Assembly (NCBI GenBank): GCA_003694055.1 | Contig: RFLC01000181.1 | Coordinates: 1-5,481, forward strand | DNA length: 5,481 nucleotides | Reading direction: 5' to 3' | DNA from: Candidatus Pacearchaeota archaeon | Lineage (GTDB): Archaea; Nanobdellota; Nanobdellia; Pacearchaeales; GW2011-AR1 | Shown here: piece after piece, positions 1 to 5,481 of the stretch | How the letters are laid out: every line of letters starts with the position of its first letter | How positions within the stretch are numbered: the stretch's first letter is position 1 | The notes under the pieces: model-generated | Databases searched by the model: none | What the model was told of the DNA's origin: nothing | What the model saw: the letters and a program-made list of their open reading frames with translations, nothing else | Program-made: the position numbers and the translations under genes

Positions 1-1
1 C

Positions 2-205
2 GATTGCACATGGAATCCAAAATTGAAAGAAAAAGGGTTTCCAATCACAGAAAATTGGGATGGCAAATCTGATACAAAACAAATAACAGAAGGAAAATTG
101 GAATTTTTTGATAAAGAGGATTATGTCAAAGACAAAAATAAAATAAAAATTTCTAAAGAAGAAGCGTATAAGTTTGCTGAAGAATTAAATAAATTTCTGT
201 CTTGA
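2..205 (+). CDS. hypothetical protein, C-terminal part (5' end outside the window)
   Basis: The frame is open from the window edge and ends at TGA 203-205, giving about 67 visible residues. The true start is upstream; a TTG at 23 is in frame, but coding continues before it (DCTWNPK precedes it), so I treat the gene as truncated by the window. The visible part is very Lys/Glu/Asp rich and looks soluble. It ends in an amphipathic helix (KISKEEAYKFAEELNKFL). I see no signal peptide, membrane segment or recognisable catalytic motif, and I do not recognise the family. Codons are strongly A/T-biased (AAA, AAT, GAA, ATA), unlike the thrS and VIT1-type genes in this window. A T-run and an attC-like site begin 10 and 21 bp after the stop, the arrangement of a gene in an integron cassette. 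Function unknown. Confidence 0.6.
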   Translation, partial: DCTWNPKLKEKGFPITENWDGKSDTKQITEGKLEFFDKEDYVKDKNKIKISKEEAYKFAEELNKFLS

Positions 206-215
206 ATTAGCGGGC

Positions 216-221
216 TTTTTT
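216..221 (+). terminator. oligo-T terminator of the first gene
   Basis: Six T residues lie 10 bp after the stop codon, preceded by a short GC-rich stretch (GCGGGC) but no convincing hairpin. Archaeal RNA polymerase terminates at bare T-runs, so this is a plausible terminator. It falls just before the attC-like site. Confidence 0.45.
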
Positions 222-226
222 ATTGC

Positions 227-312
227 GTATAACATATGCGATTTAACGAAGTTTCCCGAAGGGAAATTTGGAAAAATCCCTGCAAAGATTTTCCGTTAAA
301 TCGCTGTTAACT
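227..312 (+). other. attC-like integron recombination site 1
   Basis: An 86-bp imperfect palindrome begins 21 bp after the upstream stop codon. Outer arms TAAC (230-233) and GTTA (306-309) correspond to the R'' and R' boxes; R' reads GTTAACT, close to the GTTRRRY consensus with G/TT cleavage. Inner arms GCGATTTAACG (238-248) and CGTTAAATCGC (294-304) pair perfectly over 11 bp, like L'' and L'. The spacer is ATAT on the left and a single T on the right, giving the asymmetric unpaired spacer expected of attC. The 45-bp centre can fold into small hairpins (TTTCCC-GAA-GGGAAA at 252-266, then GGAAAA...TTTTCC), as attC variable terminal structures do. Site 2 (1905-1994) shares the arms and spacers but not the centre, which argues against a simple repeat copy. 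Length is within the attC range. The alternative is an unnamed dispersed palindromic element. Confidence 0.6.
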
Positions 313-366
313 TCGAGACCCGAGAGCTTGCTGGGCTTAGTTTTGCTCGCTTGCGAATTGCAAAAC

Positions 367-376
367 CTTATAAAAT
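367..376 (+). promoter_or_regulatory. TATA box of the VIT1-type transporter gene
   Basis: CTTATAAAAT lies about 40 bp before the ATG at 411. Transcription starting about 26 bp after the box would leave a leader of roughly 10-15 nt. This supports ATG 411 over the in-frame TTG at 351, which lies upstream of the box. Confidence 0.45.
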
Positions 377-410
377 TGCTATTCTTTCTTGCTCAGTTAG
401 GGCTTGGCAA

Positions 411-944
411 ATGAGTGCAGACAAGGTTGAGAAGAAGTACCTTCCCGAGTTTGTTTACGGAGCTATCGACGGCACAGTCACTACTTTCGCAGTTGTCGCA
501 GGTGCGATGGGCGCTTCGCTCAGTTCAGCAGTTGTGCTCATCCTAGGGTTTGCAAATTTATTTGCAGATGGATTTTCCATGGCAGTTTCAAACTATCTCT
601 CAACAAAATCTCACCGCGAGTTGCATGTCGCGCAGAAAAGCAAGTGCGAGGACGAGGACAAGGATCCAAAGAAAACTGCTCTAGCTACATTCAGTGCGTT
701 TGTGCTTGTGGGTTTCATTCCATTGATATCTTTTGTGCTTGCTTTCCTCTTTTCTTGGATTGAGGAAAATCAGTTTAAGATTTCAATTGGCTTAACAGCT
801 CTCACTTTCTTCTTGATTGGCGCGGCAAAAGGAGAGGTAGTTGGAAAGCACAAACTTCACTCTGCTCTGGAAACCTTTTTCATCGGAAGCGCAGCAGCAA
901 TAATAGCTTTTCTCGTCGGTTATTTGCTGCGCGCGGTTGCTTAG
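411..944 (+). CDS. VIT1/CCC1-type divalent metal (Fe/Mn) transporter
   Basis: A 177-aa membrane protein of the VIT1/CCC1 (DUF125) family, which exports Fe(II) or Mn(II) from the cytosol, in known members into vacuoles or out of the cell by metal/proton exchange. ATG 411 is chosen because it follows the TATA box; the longer frame from TTG 351 adds 20 residues that do not look like family sequence. Five membrane segments are visible at about 14-34, 40-62, 89-115, 123-140 and 153-174. TM1 carries the family's GAIDG motif (Asp20) and TM2 an SMA motif (Met57). Their 37-residue spacing equals that of the Asp43 and Met80 transport residues I recall from the eucalyptus VIT1 structure. The cytosolic metal-binding domain between TM2 and TM3 is cut to about 20 residues with one acidic cluster (CEDEDKD). 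Codon use is GC-richer than in the AT-rich island genes, more like thrS. Substrate inferred from family only. Confidence 0.85.
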   Translation: MSADKVEKKYLPEFVYGAIDGTVTTFAVVAGAMGASLSSAVVLILGFANLFADGFSMAVSNYLSTKSHRELHVAQKSKCEDEDKDPKKTALATFSAFVLVGFIPLISFVLAFLFSWIEENQFKISIGLTALTFFLIGAAKGEVVGKHKLHSALETFFIGSAAAIIAFLVGYLLRAVA

Positions 945-959
945 CGCGCAACCGCGCGC
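929..959. repeat. GC-rich inverted repeat over the transporter stop codon
   Basis: Perfect 12-bp arms GCGCGCGGTTGC (929-940) and GCAACCGCGCGC (948-959) flank a 7-nt loop (941-947) that contains the TAG stop. No T-run follows, so it is not a bacterial-type intrinsic terminator. It may stabilise the mRNA 3' end or be a small palindromic insertion that supplies the last codons of the gene. Confidence 0.7.
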
Positions 960-1011
960 TATCGCAGCTCCTCTTGCCGCAAAGTTCTCAGGCAAACGCG
1001 CTGTTCAGAAA

Positions 1012-1025
1012 GCGCTAAATAATTA
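1012..1025 (+). promoter_or_regulatory. possible TATA element for the zinc-ribbon gene
   Basis: An AT-rich stretch reading GCGCTAAATAATTAA ends about 23 bp before the ATG at 1048, the right distance for a nearly leaderless archaeal transcript. The match to a TATA box is only moderate. Confidence 0.3.
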
Positions 1026-1047
1026 AACTCCTGTTACTTTCATTTCA

Positions 1048-1245
1048 ATGATTGAAAAAAGAATTTGCCCGAATTGCGGGAGCGACGATTTGGTGATGGC
1101 TGCAGGAGGAGTTATGGGAATTTTTGTTTGCAAGAGGTGCGGCTATCGCGGCTCAGTTTTTCCTGTCAGGCAAATTGACAAGCAAGCGCGCGAAGAAAAA
1201 CAAGCGCCGTTAAAAAGCAAACCCAGCAAAAGAAGAAGAGCATAA
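1048..1245 (+). CDS. small zinc-ribbon protein
   Basis: A 65-aa protein starting at ATG 1048. A treble-clef zinc ribbon fills the first half: CPNCG at residues 7-11 and CKRCGYRG at 28-35 supply four cysteines (7, 10, 28, 31) for one zinc. Between the knuckles is a short hydrophobic stretch (MAAGGVMGIFVC). The last 25 residues are basic and probably disordered (ending KPSKRRRA), which would suit nucleic-acid or ribosome contact. Small archaeal zinc-ribbon proteins with this CPxCGS...FVCKxCGYRG pattern are common and mostly uncharacterised. It follows the transporter by 103 bp on the same strand and has its own possible promoter, so an operon is uncertain. Function beyond zinc binding cannot be stated. 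Confidence 0.75.
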   Translation: MIEKRICPNCGSDDLVMAAGGVMGIFVCKRCGYRGSVFPVRQIDKQAREEKQAPLKSKPSKRRRA

Positions 1246-1314
1246 ACTTTGACAAAAGCTTGTTTGCGTGAAATCTCAACGCTTGCAACCCTGCCTACTT
1301 TGCAAATCCCATAC

Positions 1315-1639
1315 TAACAAGACTCTATGAATTCTGTTGTAGTTGATATGTAGGCCTCTATCGTCTAGATTTGCTCAATCATGCTTGCTCCCACTTTATA
1401 TTCATGGCAAGTATCAAACACGAGTTTTCTTCCTGTTTTGTTATCTTTCTTAGCTTTTTCTTGGTTTCTTGAACTCTGGCTCTGAATCATTTTTGTATAT
1501 CTAGTAAAATTTGCCCATATCGTGCGGAGTTGTCTTTTGAATCTGAGTTATTGCCCCAAAAACATTTCTCCCTTCTTCCAACTTCTCTAACGATTAACTT
1601 AACTTTCTCTTTGTTTAGCTTTTTTATAAAATCTGTCAT
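1315..1639 (-). pseudogene. decayed archaeal DDE transposase (IS481-like), N-terminal HTH part
   Basis: Joining several minus-strand frames gives a clear N-terminal region of an archaeal integrase-core transposase. It begins at ATG 1639-1637 with MTDFIKKLNKEKVKLIVRE. After a frameshift comes GAITQIQKTTPHDMGKFY (from 1557), an in-frame TAG, then IYKNDSEPEFKKPRKKLRK and KITKQEE (to about 1429). YKVGASMIEQI (1400-1368) follows in another frame, and LDDRGLHINYNRIHRVLL (1368-1315) in a further frame. This order matches what I recall of the family: an HTH with 'K.KWI.RE', 'IAK.QGITP..', a KKPGRK linker, 'YKVGA..IEKIL..RGIHI.HNRIH..L'. At least three frameshifts and a stop are needed, and the DDE catalytic core is missing. 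It is therefore an old, dead fragment. I see no terminal inverted repeats or target duplication. The family name is from memory. Confidence 0.7.
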
Positions 1640-1678
1640 TTAGCAGAATTTATGTGTGTTATCATGAGCCTTATTTCT

Positions 1679-1760
1679 GAATAACATATAGAAATTATGA
1701 AGAAAGTATGCAAAATGATAAAAGAGGTTCACTTAAAAAATATTTAATAGTCTGTTAGGA
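1679..1760 (+). other. weak third attC-like site (decayed or coincidental)
   Basis: GAATAAC-ATAT at 1679-1689 copies the left R'' plus ATAT spacer of sites 1 and 2. TTTAATAGTC-T-GTTAGGA ending at 1760 resembles their right end (TTAAAT..C-T-GTTA). The outer TAAC/GTTA arms pair, but the inner arms share only about 4 bp (ATTA/TAAT), so the hairpin would be poor. A possible start codon follows directly (1761 or 1768), as in a cassette. AT-rich chance similarity is a real alternative. Confidence 0.25.
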
Positions 1761-1767
1761 ATGGGTG

Positions 1768-1992
1768 ATGAATTTTTTGAATATCCAGTGTACCAAAGAA
1801 TTCTTTAAGAGAGATATTCACATTAATTTTTTTGACAAAATCAAGACAATCTGTGCTGTAGGCACTGCGAAGCTCCAGTTCATTAGCGAGTCAACAAAAA
1901 TTGGAACTAACATATGTGATTTAACGAAGCCGGCGTTAGCCGATTTGGGTGGAGCGAGGTGCAACCGAGCGGAACCGTTAAATTGCTGTTAG
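1768..1992 (+). CDS. doubtful small ORF ending inside attC-like site 2
   Basis: ATG 1768 opens a 74-codon frame whose stop (1990-1992) lies in the GTTAG of the second attC-like site; a GGTGAT ribosome-binding-like motif overlaps the start. The first 48 or so codons could be a protein (FFKRDIHINFFDKIKTICAV); the last 27 are simply attC-like site 2 read in frame. A second reading from ATG 1761 gives MGDEFFEYPVYQRIL then a stop, so a frameshifted short cassette gene is also possible. Short cassette ORFs that stop inside attC are common in integrons, which is the only reason to list it. No family recognised. Confidence 0.25.
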   Translation: MNFLNIQCTKEFFKRDIHINFFDKIKTICAVGTAKLQFISESTKIGTNICDLTKPALADLGGARCNRAEPLNCC

Positions 1993-1994
1993 TT
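1905..1994 (+). other. attC-like integron recombination site 2
   Basis: A 90-bp imperfect palindrome, the better of the two sites. R'' AACTAAC (1905-1911) and R' GTTAGTT (1988-1994) are perfect 7-bp complements. Inner arms GTGATTTAACG (1916-1926) and CGTTAAATTGC (1976-1986) pair over 11 bp with two G-T wobbles. Spacers are ATAT on the left and T on the right, exactly as in site 1. The 49-bp centre differs from site 1 and contains its own hairpin (CGGC-GTTA-GCCG, 1931-1942). Conserved ends with a variable centre are the attC signature. The orientation matches site 1, so both would belong to one array read left to right. Confidence 0.65.
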
Positions 1995-2007
1995 GCTCCG
2001 AAGGATT

Positions 2008-2051
2008 GAATTTTAGCGTCACGTTCCGCAGCTAAGCGGAGGAAAAAATTC
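2008..2051. repeat. stem-loop after attC-like site 2
   Basis: Outer arms GAATTTT (2008-2014) and AAAATTC (2045-2051) enclose an inner hairpin TCCGC-AGCTAA-GCGGA (2025-2040). It lies in the 190-bp gap before the CheD-like gene. No known RNA family is recognised; it could be leader structure, a remnant of another palindromic site, or chance. Confidence 0.4.
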
Positions 2052-2156
2052 GAAGTAAAAAATCTGCGTCTTCAAGGACGAAGTCCAATATATTTAAAGA
2101 ATCAAGGGTTCGGTGTGTTATATATTAGTAACATACGAATGGTGATAAATAGAAAG

Positions 2157-2167
2157 CTTTATATATT
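2157..2167 (+). promoter_or_regulatory. TATA box of the CheD-like gene
   Basis: CTTTATATATT preceded by purine-rich AGAAAG (BRE-like) is centred about 26 bp before ATG 2188. This is classic archaeal spacing and predicts a leaderless mRNA beginning at or next to the ATG. A second TATA-like TTATATATTAG lies near 2118-2128. Confidence 0.65.
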
Positions 2168-2187
2168 ATTAATTATCTATCATTAAC

Positions 2188-2835
2188 ATGGATGCTGATG
2201 CATTAGAAAGATTATTAGCAGAAGTAAATTCTCCTAGTTATAACTTTGAGGAGGGATTATACACACAACTAATGAGATTTGGTCCTAGAAAAATATCAAA
2301 ACAGTATCCTGTAATGGATGTTACTGATGAAGTTGCTGAAGTAGTTCAAGGAAATTTTGGAATTACAGATTCAAATGATGAAAAGCCAATAATTGCAACT
2401 TCTGCATTATTTACTTGTATTGGTTTGTTAGGCTATGACAGAGAACATAATTTAGGTTTTTTAATGCATATTCAGTCCTCAAATGATGTGGAGGGTGGAC
2501 TTGAAAGCTTGTACCAAGAATTAGCACGAACTCATCCAGATTATGAGAAAGAATTTGATACTCATATTGTTGCTTCTACTTTTCGTGATTTCCAAAATTA
2601 TAGGGATTTGGAAGAGGCATTAAGAAGAAATCCATCTGGATTGGGAACTAAACTAAAGGCATCTTCTCCAATTGAATTTACGCCAGATATGAAAGGAGAA
2701 GGTATTGCATTGGATACAAGAAGTGGAAAAATCTTTGCTTATTTGAGAGGAACCCTAGCAGAAGGCCCATGTGATTTTAAGTATAACCACCCGATTCCAG
2801 AAAAGAGGTGGTTCGAATTTGGTAGCTTTCGTTAA
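2188..2835 (+). CDS. CheD-like protein glutamine deamidase (orphan)
   Basis: A 215-aa soluble protein; ATG 2188 fits the TATA box. Residues 68-95 read like the CheD active-site region: IIATSALFTC, then GYDREHNLGF, then MHI. Thr71, Cys77 and His94 have the same spacing (6 and 17) as the Thr21/Cys27/His44 triad I recall for Thermotoga maritima CheD, and the YD after the Cys is also typical. Downstream, FDTHIVAST (about 123-131) and GIALDTRSGKIFAYL (about 172-186) resemble the later strands of the CheD fold. CheD deamidates or demethylates glutamines of chemoreceptors using a Cys nucleophile. Here there is an extra 65-residue N-terminal region of unknown role, and no che gene or receptor nearby, so the substrate is unknown; the wider CNF1/BLF1 toxin-deamidase fold is an alternative. 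AT-biased codons, placement after attC-like site 2 and a private promoter suggest acquired cargo. Family call is by motif only. Confidence 0.6.
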   Translation: MDADALERLLAEVNSPSYNFEEGLYTQLMRFGPRKISKQYPVMDVTDEVAEVVQGNFGITDSNDEKPIIATSALFTCIGLLGYDREHNLGFLMHIQSSNDVEGGLESLYQELARTHPDYEKEFDTHIVASTFRDFQNYRDLEEALRRNPSGLGTKLKASSPIEFTPDMKGEGIALDTRSGKIFAYLRGTLAEGPCDFKYNHPIPEKRWFEFGSFR

Positions 2836-2852
2836 GCCCCAACCCCTTCCTA

Positions 2853-2870
2853 TTTTTAGCCGATTTTTTT
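2853..2870 (+). terminator. oligo-T terminator of the CheD-like gene
   Basis: T5 (2853-2857) and T7 (2864-2870) runs lie 18-35 bp after the stop, without a hairpin, as in archaeal termination. The stretch TAGCCGATTTTTTTATTGAG resembles TAGCGGGCTTTTTTATTGCG after the first gene in the window. Confidence 0.55.
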
Positions 2871-2942
2871 ATTGAGTTTAACACTCATTACCCTTACTTT
2901 CTTAGAAAAATGTTTAAATTTTAGGATTTCCTGTAATAATTA

Positions 2943-3494
2943 GTGCAGTATTATGTTGGGTTATACTTTTCATTAAATAAACCAGCTAGAGAATTTTTAG
3001 AGAGATGCAAAAACAGGAGCAGAAATACAAAGAGTGGCGTTTACTTTGCTCTAAAATTTTTCTATGAAAATGTTCTGGACGAGAGGTTTTATGGCAAAAT
3101 TCCGCTGGTGAAAAGAAATTAAAATTGCCGGTTGTTTTGAACAAAAAAGAAGTAGAAAGAATGATTAGCAAAACAGAAAAGCTGCAGCACAAGCTTGTTC
3201 TTATGTTTCTTTATTATGCAGGGCTTCGCTTGGATGAAGTTAGAAACTTGAAATGGGAAAACCCTGACTTTGAAAGAAATATCATTCATTTGAAAACAGC
3301 AAAAGGAGAAAATGAGAGAATTATTTTTCTGCATGAAAAGCTAAAAAGGGCATTAGACGAGTTTAAGGTTCATAGGAGCGGACCGATTTTTCAATCAAAC
3401 CGAGGAAAAAGTAACGCCGCACACTTTAAGGCACAGTTTTTCCACTCATTCTCACAACACACGCGCAATTAAAGGTGTATATACAAGCGTATAG
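2943..3494 (+). pseudogene. XerA-like tyrosine recombinase, frameshifted and internally deleted
   Basis: Remains of an archaeal XerA/XerC-D type site-specific recombinase, which cuts and rejoins DNA through an active-site Tyr. Segment A (about 2943-3112) gives the SAM-like core-binding domain: YYVGLYFSLNKPAREF and YFALKFFYENVLDERFYGKIP. Segment B (about 3113-3410, another frame) gives KLPVVLNKKEVERMI, then AGLRLDEVRNLKW with catalytic Arg I, and TAKGENERIIFLHEKL with the beta-hairpin Lys. Segment C (3411-3494, back in the first frame) gives TPHTLRHSFSTH with the HxxR motif. One missing A in the AAAA run at 3111-3114 would join A to B as KIPLVKKKLKLPVV. The B/C joint lacks about 20-25 residues that normally separate SxRGK from the HxLRH box. 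The N-terminal helix and the region with the nucleophilic Tyr are lost or scrambled. Whether it served a dif site, an element or the attC-like sites cannot be told. Confidence 0.8.
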
Positions 3495-3504
3495 TATGTA
3501 CACC
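3474..3504. repeat. near-perfect palindrome at the recombinase 3' end
   Basis: Arms GGTGTATATAC (3474-3484) and GTATGTACACC (3494-3504) are complementary over 11 bp with one T-G wobble, around a 9-bp centre (AAGCGTATA). Two 11-bp arms around a short centre is the general layout of a tyrosine-recombinase core site (Xer dif has 11-6-11). The centre is longer here and the sequence is unlike archaeal dif as I remember it. Confidence 0.45.
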
Positions 3505-3576
3505 AACGCAGATTTCAGCAGAGCGAACGCCGAACGCACACCATTCCCTATATTAAAATCGAAAGTTGAGAATGAC

Positions 3577-5262
3577 TTACTTGCGCTTTGCCTTTAGCTC
3601 TTCCAGTTTTTTAACAAACTCCTCTAGTTTAACTCCAAACTCTGGCTTTTTGCCGCGCTCGCGCACTGCTAGCGTCGAACTTTGCTCTTCTTTATCTCCG
3701 ATGGTTACAGCAAACGGAATTCTCTGTATTTCAGCGCGCCTTATCTTCTCGCTCACTGTTGTCGATTCAAAATCAAAATCTGCCCGAAGCCATGGCAATC
3801 TCTCCTTTAGCTGCGCAAACACCCTTTCAGCTGCTTCAACATTCCTGTCTGCAAAGTCAATCACTCTCACTTGCACTGGCGAGAGCCAAAACGGAAGCTG
3901 CCCGTTCGTGTGCTCAAGCAAAATCCCAATGAAGCGCTCGACAGCCCCCAAAATCGCTCGGTGAATCAGCACAGGTGTTCGCGGTTTGTTGTCCTTGTCA
4001 ATGTACTCAAGTTCAAAGCGCTTCGGCATCTGCATGTCAAGCTGAATTGTCGCGCACTGCCACTCTCTCCCAAGCGAGTCTTTTGTGATGATGTCAATCT
4101 TCGGACCATAAAACGCGCCCTCGCCTTCATTGACCTTGTACTCCACGCCAAGCTTGCGCAGCACGTCCTCGAGTTGCTTCTCGGCGCGATCCCACTCCTC
4201 TCGTTTGCCAATAAACTTCTCTGGCCGCGTCGATAGCTCTGCTCTGTACGAAATGTTGAAAGTGTCTTGGTAAATAATTTTAACAAGCTCCATCATCTTC
4301 TCAATCTCGCTCCCAATCTGCTCTGGCGTGCAGAATATGTGCGCGTCATCCTGCGTGAATTTAATCAGCCTAAACAAACCTGCCAGCACTCCCGAGAGCT
4401 CCTTCCTGTGCACCACGCCAAACTCCGCGAACCTCAACGGAAGTTCTTTGTAAGACCTCGTCGAGGATTTGAAAACTAGCATTGCAGCCGGGCAGTTCAT
4501 TGGTTTGACCGCAAAGTCGCGCTTTTCGTAGCTTGTGATGAACATGTTCTCCTTGTAATGCTCCCAATGCCCGGAAACCTTCCAGAGCCTGTTGTCAAAT
4601 ATCTGCGGAGTTGATATCTCCTCGTAGTTGTGCGACTTTAGCAGCTCCCTGAGAAAAGCAACAAGTTCTTTGAAAACAATGTATCCTTTATTGTGCCAGA
4701 ACACTGCTCCCGGCGCAGCGTCGTTGAAGCTGAACAGACCAAGTTTCTGCCCGAGAATGCGATGGTCGTTCTCTTTCAGTTTTGAGGTGTCTAACTTTGA
4801 CCTGCTTATCTCCCTCAGCAGTTTGCTTGTGTCATAGCTCTCCTCCTTTCCTTCTTTCCTGAAACTTTTGGACAGCTCTGAGAGCGGATGGCCCTTGCAC
4901 CTCAGCTCAAATGTTTTGTAGTATCCAAACGGCGCGCGCTCTGCCTCAAACTTCTCCGAGAGTTTGCTGAACGCGTAGTCCATCAGCTTAACTGCTTTGT
5001 CCGGCGGCGCGAGCTCTGAAGAAAGGTGCGCGTACGGGTAAAGCACCACTCGCTCTGCTTTAACCTCGTTGAATGTCTTCTCCACTTCGCTGAGCATTTT
5101 GTCCACAACTTCCTCGTCGTCACCTTGCTCGACAGCCATGAACACCACAAGCGGCTCTTTCACCTCTTTCTCCTCAGGCTTGCCGACATCTGGAGCAGAT
5201 TTTATCGCCTTTTTCAGCGGCTTGAAACGAATGTAGTCGCAGTGCACAGTCAAAATTTTCAT
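3577..5262 (-). CDS. thrS: threonyl-tRNA synthetase, archaeal type
   Basis: Charges tRNA-Thr with threonine in the cytosol (class II aaRS). ATG 5262 (MKILTVHCDYIRF) is chosen over TTG 5268 because it gives the usual archaeal N-terminus and sits about 28 bp after a TATA box; 561 aa. Residues 1 to about 135 are the archaeal D-aminoacyl-tRNA-deacylase-like editing domain that removes mischarged serine: YPYAHLSSELAPP and RAPFGYYKTFELRCKGHPLSE are its hallmark, with Lys116 in the KTF segment. The catalytic core follows: KPMNCP (Cys257), motif 2 region RFAEFGVVHRKELSG, FTQDDAHIF (His308) and motif 3 HRAILGAVERF (His434). The three zinc ligands have exactly the spacing of E. coli Cys334/His385/His511 (51 and 126). 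The C-terminal ~100 residues are the anticodon-binding domain (ending ELKAKRK). Slightly compact for the family but complete. Divergent from apgM; its 3' end faces the recombinase pseudogene. Confidence 0.96.
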   Translation of the reverse strand: MKILTVHCDYIRFKPLKKAIKSAPDVGKPEEKEVKEPLVVFMAVEQGDDEEVVDKMLSEVEKTFNEVKAERVVLYPYAHLSSELAPPDKAVKLMDYAFSKLSEKFEAERAPFGYYKTFELRCKGHPLSELSKSFRKEGKEESYDTSKLLREISRSKLDTSKLKENDHRILGQKLGLFSFNDAAPGAVFWHNKGYIVFKELVAFLRELLKSHNYEEISTPQIFDNRLWKVSGHWEHYKENMFITSYEKRDFAVKPMNCPAAMLVFKSSTRSYKELPLRFAEFGVVHRKELSGVLAGLFRLIKFTQDDAHIFCTPEQIGSEIEKMMELVKIIYQDTFNISYRAELSTRPEKFIGKREEWDRAEKQLEDVLRKLGVEYKVNEGEGAFYGPKIDIITKDSLGREWQCATIQLDMQMPKRFELEYIDKDNKPRTPVLIHRAILGAVERFIGILLEHTNGQLPFWLSPVQVRVIDFADRNVEAAERVFAQLKERLPWLRADFDFESTTVSEKIRRAEIQRIPFAVTIGDKEEQSSTLAVRERGKKPEFGVKLEEFVKKLEELKAKRK

Positions 5263-5481
5263 GTTCAAGCTACTTGGTATGCCTATAAAAATTTATTGGA
5301 GCTCTGGCAGGACAAAGCTTATATATTGAAGAGTTTTTTCGTGGTCATGAAGGGTGTTTTTGTTGTGTTGGATGGCGCGGCTGACCTACCGCACTCGATG
5401 CTCGGCGGGAAAACTCCGCTCGAGGTTGCGCGCACTCCCCACCTCGACGAGATTGCAAAAAACTCGAAGATAGATTACTGC

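Larger units (their letters stand above)
1246..1904. other. gene-poor stretch with mobile-element debris
   Basis: No intact, convincing gene lies here. From about 1315 to 1639 the minus strand holds a decayed transposase. From 1679 to 1760 there is a weak attC-like remnant. From 1768 onward a doubtful small ORF runs into attC-like site 2. Positions 1246-1314 show nothing recognisable beyond a possible further trace of the transposase (GFAK in one minus frame near 1305). Confidence 0.6.

Overview
The window looks archaeal. The threonyl-tRNA synthetase has the archaeal D-aminoacyl-tRNA-deacylase-like editing domain. The right-hand partial gene is an archaeal-type cofactor-independent phosphoglycerate mutase. 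Several genes have a TATA box about 25 bp before the start codon (leaderless style), and two genes end in bare T-runs. The compact synthetase (561 aa, shorter than the roughly 610-640 aa I expect for the family) and the XerA-like recombinase remnant would fit a small-genome DPANN-type archaeon, but that placement is an inference.

Layout, left to right. (1) The C-terminal end of an AT-rich hypothetical protein (2-205), a T-run, then an attC-like integron recombination site (227-312). (2) A VIT1/CCC1-type metal transporter (411-944) with a GC-rich hairpin over its stop codon, and a 65-aa zinc-ribbon protein (1048-1245). (3) A gene-poor stretch (1246-1904). It contains a badly decayed minus-strand archaeal DDE transposase (about 1315-1639) and a weak third attC-like remnant (1679-1760). 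(4) A doubtful small ORF that runs into the second, well-formed attC-like site (1905-1994). (5) An AT-rich 215-aa gene with the Thr/Cys/His signature of the CheD glutamine deamidases (2188-2835), with its own TATA box and T-run. (6) A XerA-like tyrosine recombinase pseudogene broken by at least two frameshifts (2943-3494), with a near-perfect palindrome over its end (3474-3504). (7) Ordinary chromosome: thrS on the minus strand (3577-5262), and divergently the first 45 codons of apgM (5347 to the window end).

The main point of interest is that about 200-3500 is an accessory island between housekeeping genes. Its two attC-like sites share architecture and short arms but have unrelated centres. 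They lie in the same orientation about 1.7 kb apart, and one sits just behind a gene's stop codon. This is what a small integron cassette cluster without an active integrase (CALIN) looks like, in what appears to be an archaeon. A dead transposase and a dead tyrosine recombinase in the same island indicate repeated mobile-element traffic. The CheD-like gene, with no chemotaxis genes in view, is the best candidate for intact cargo. The attC call rests on structure read by eye and has not been computed.
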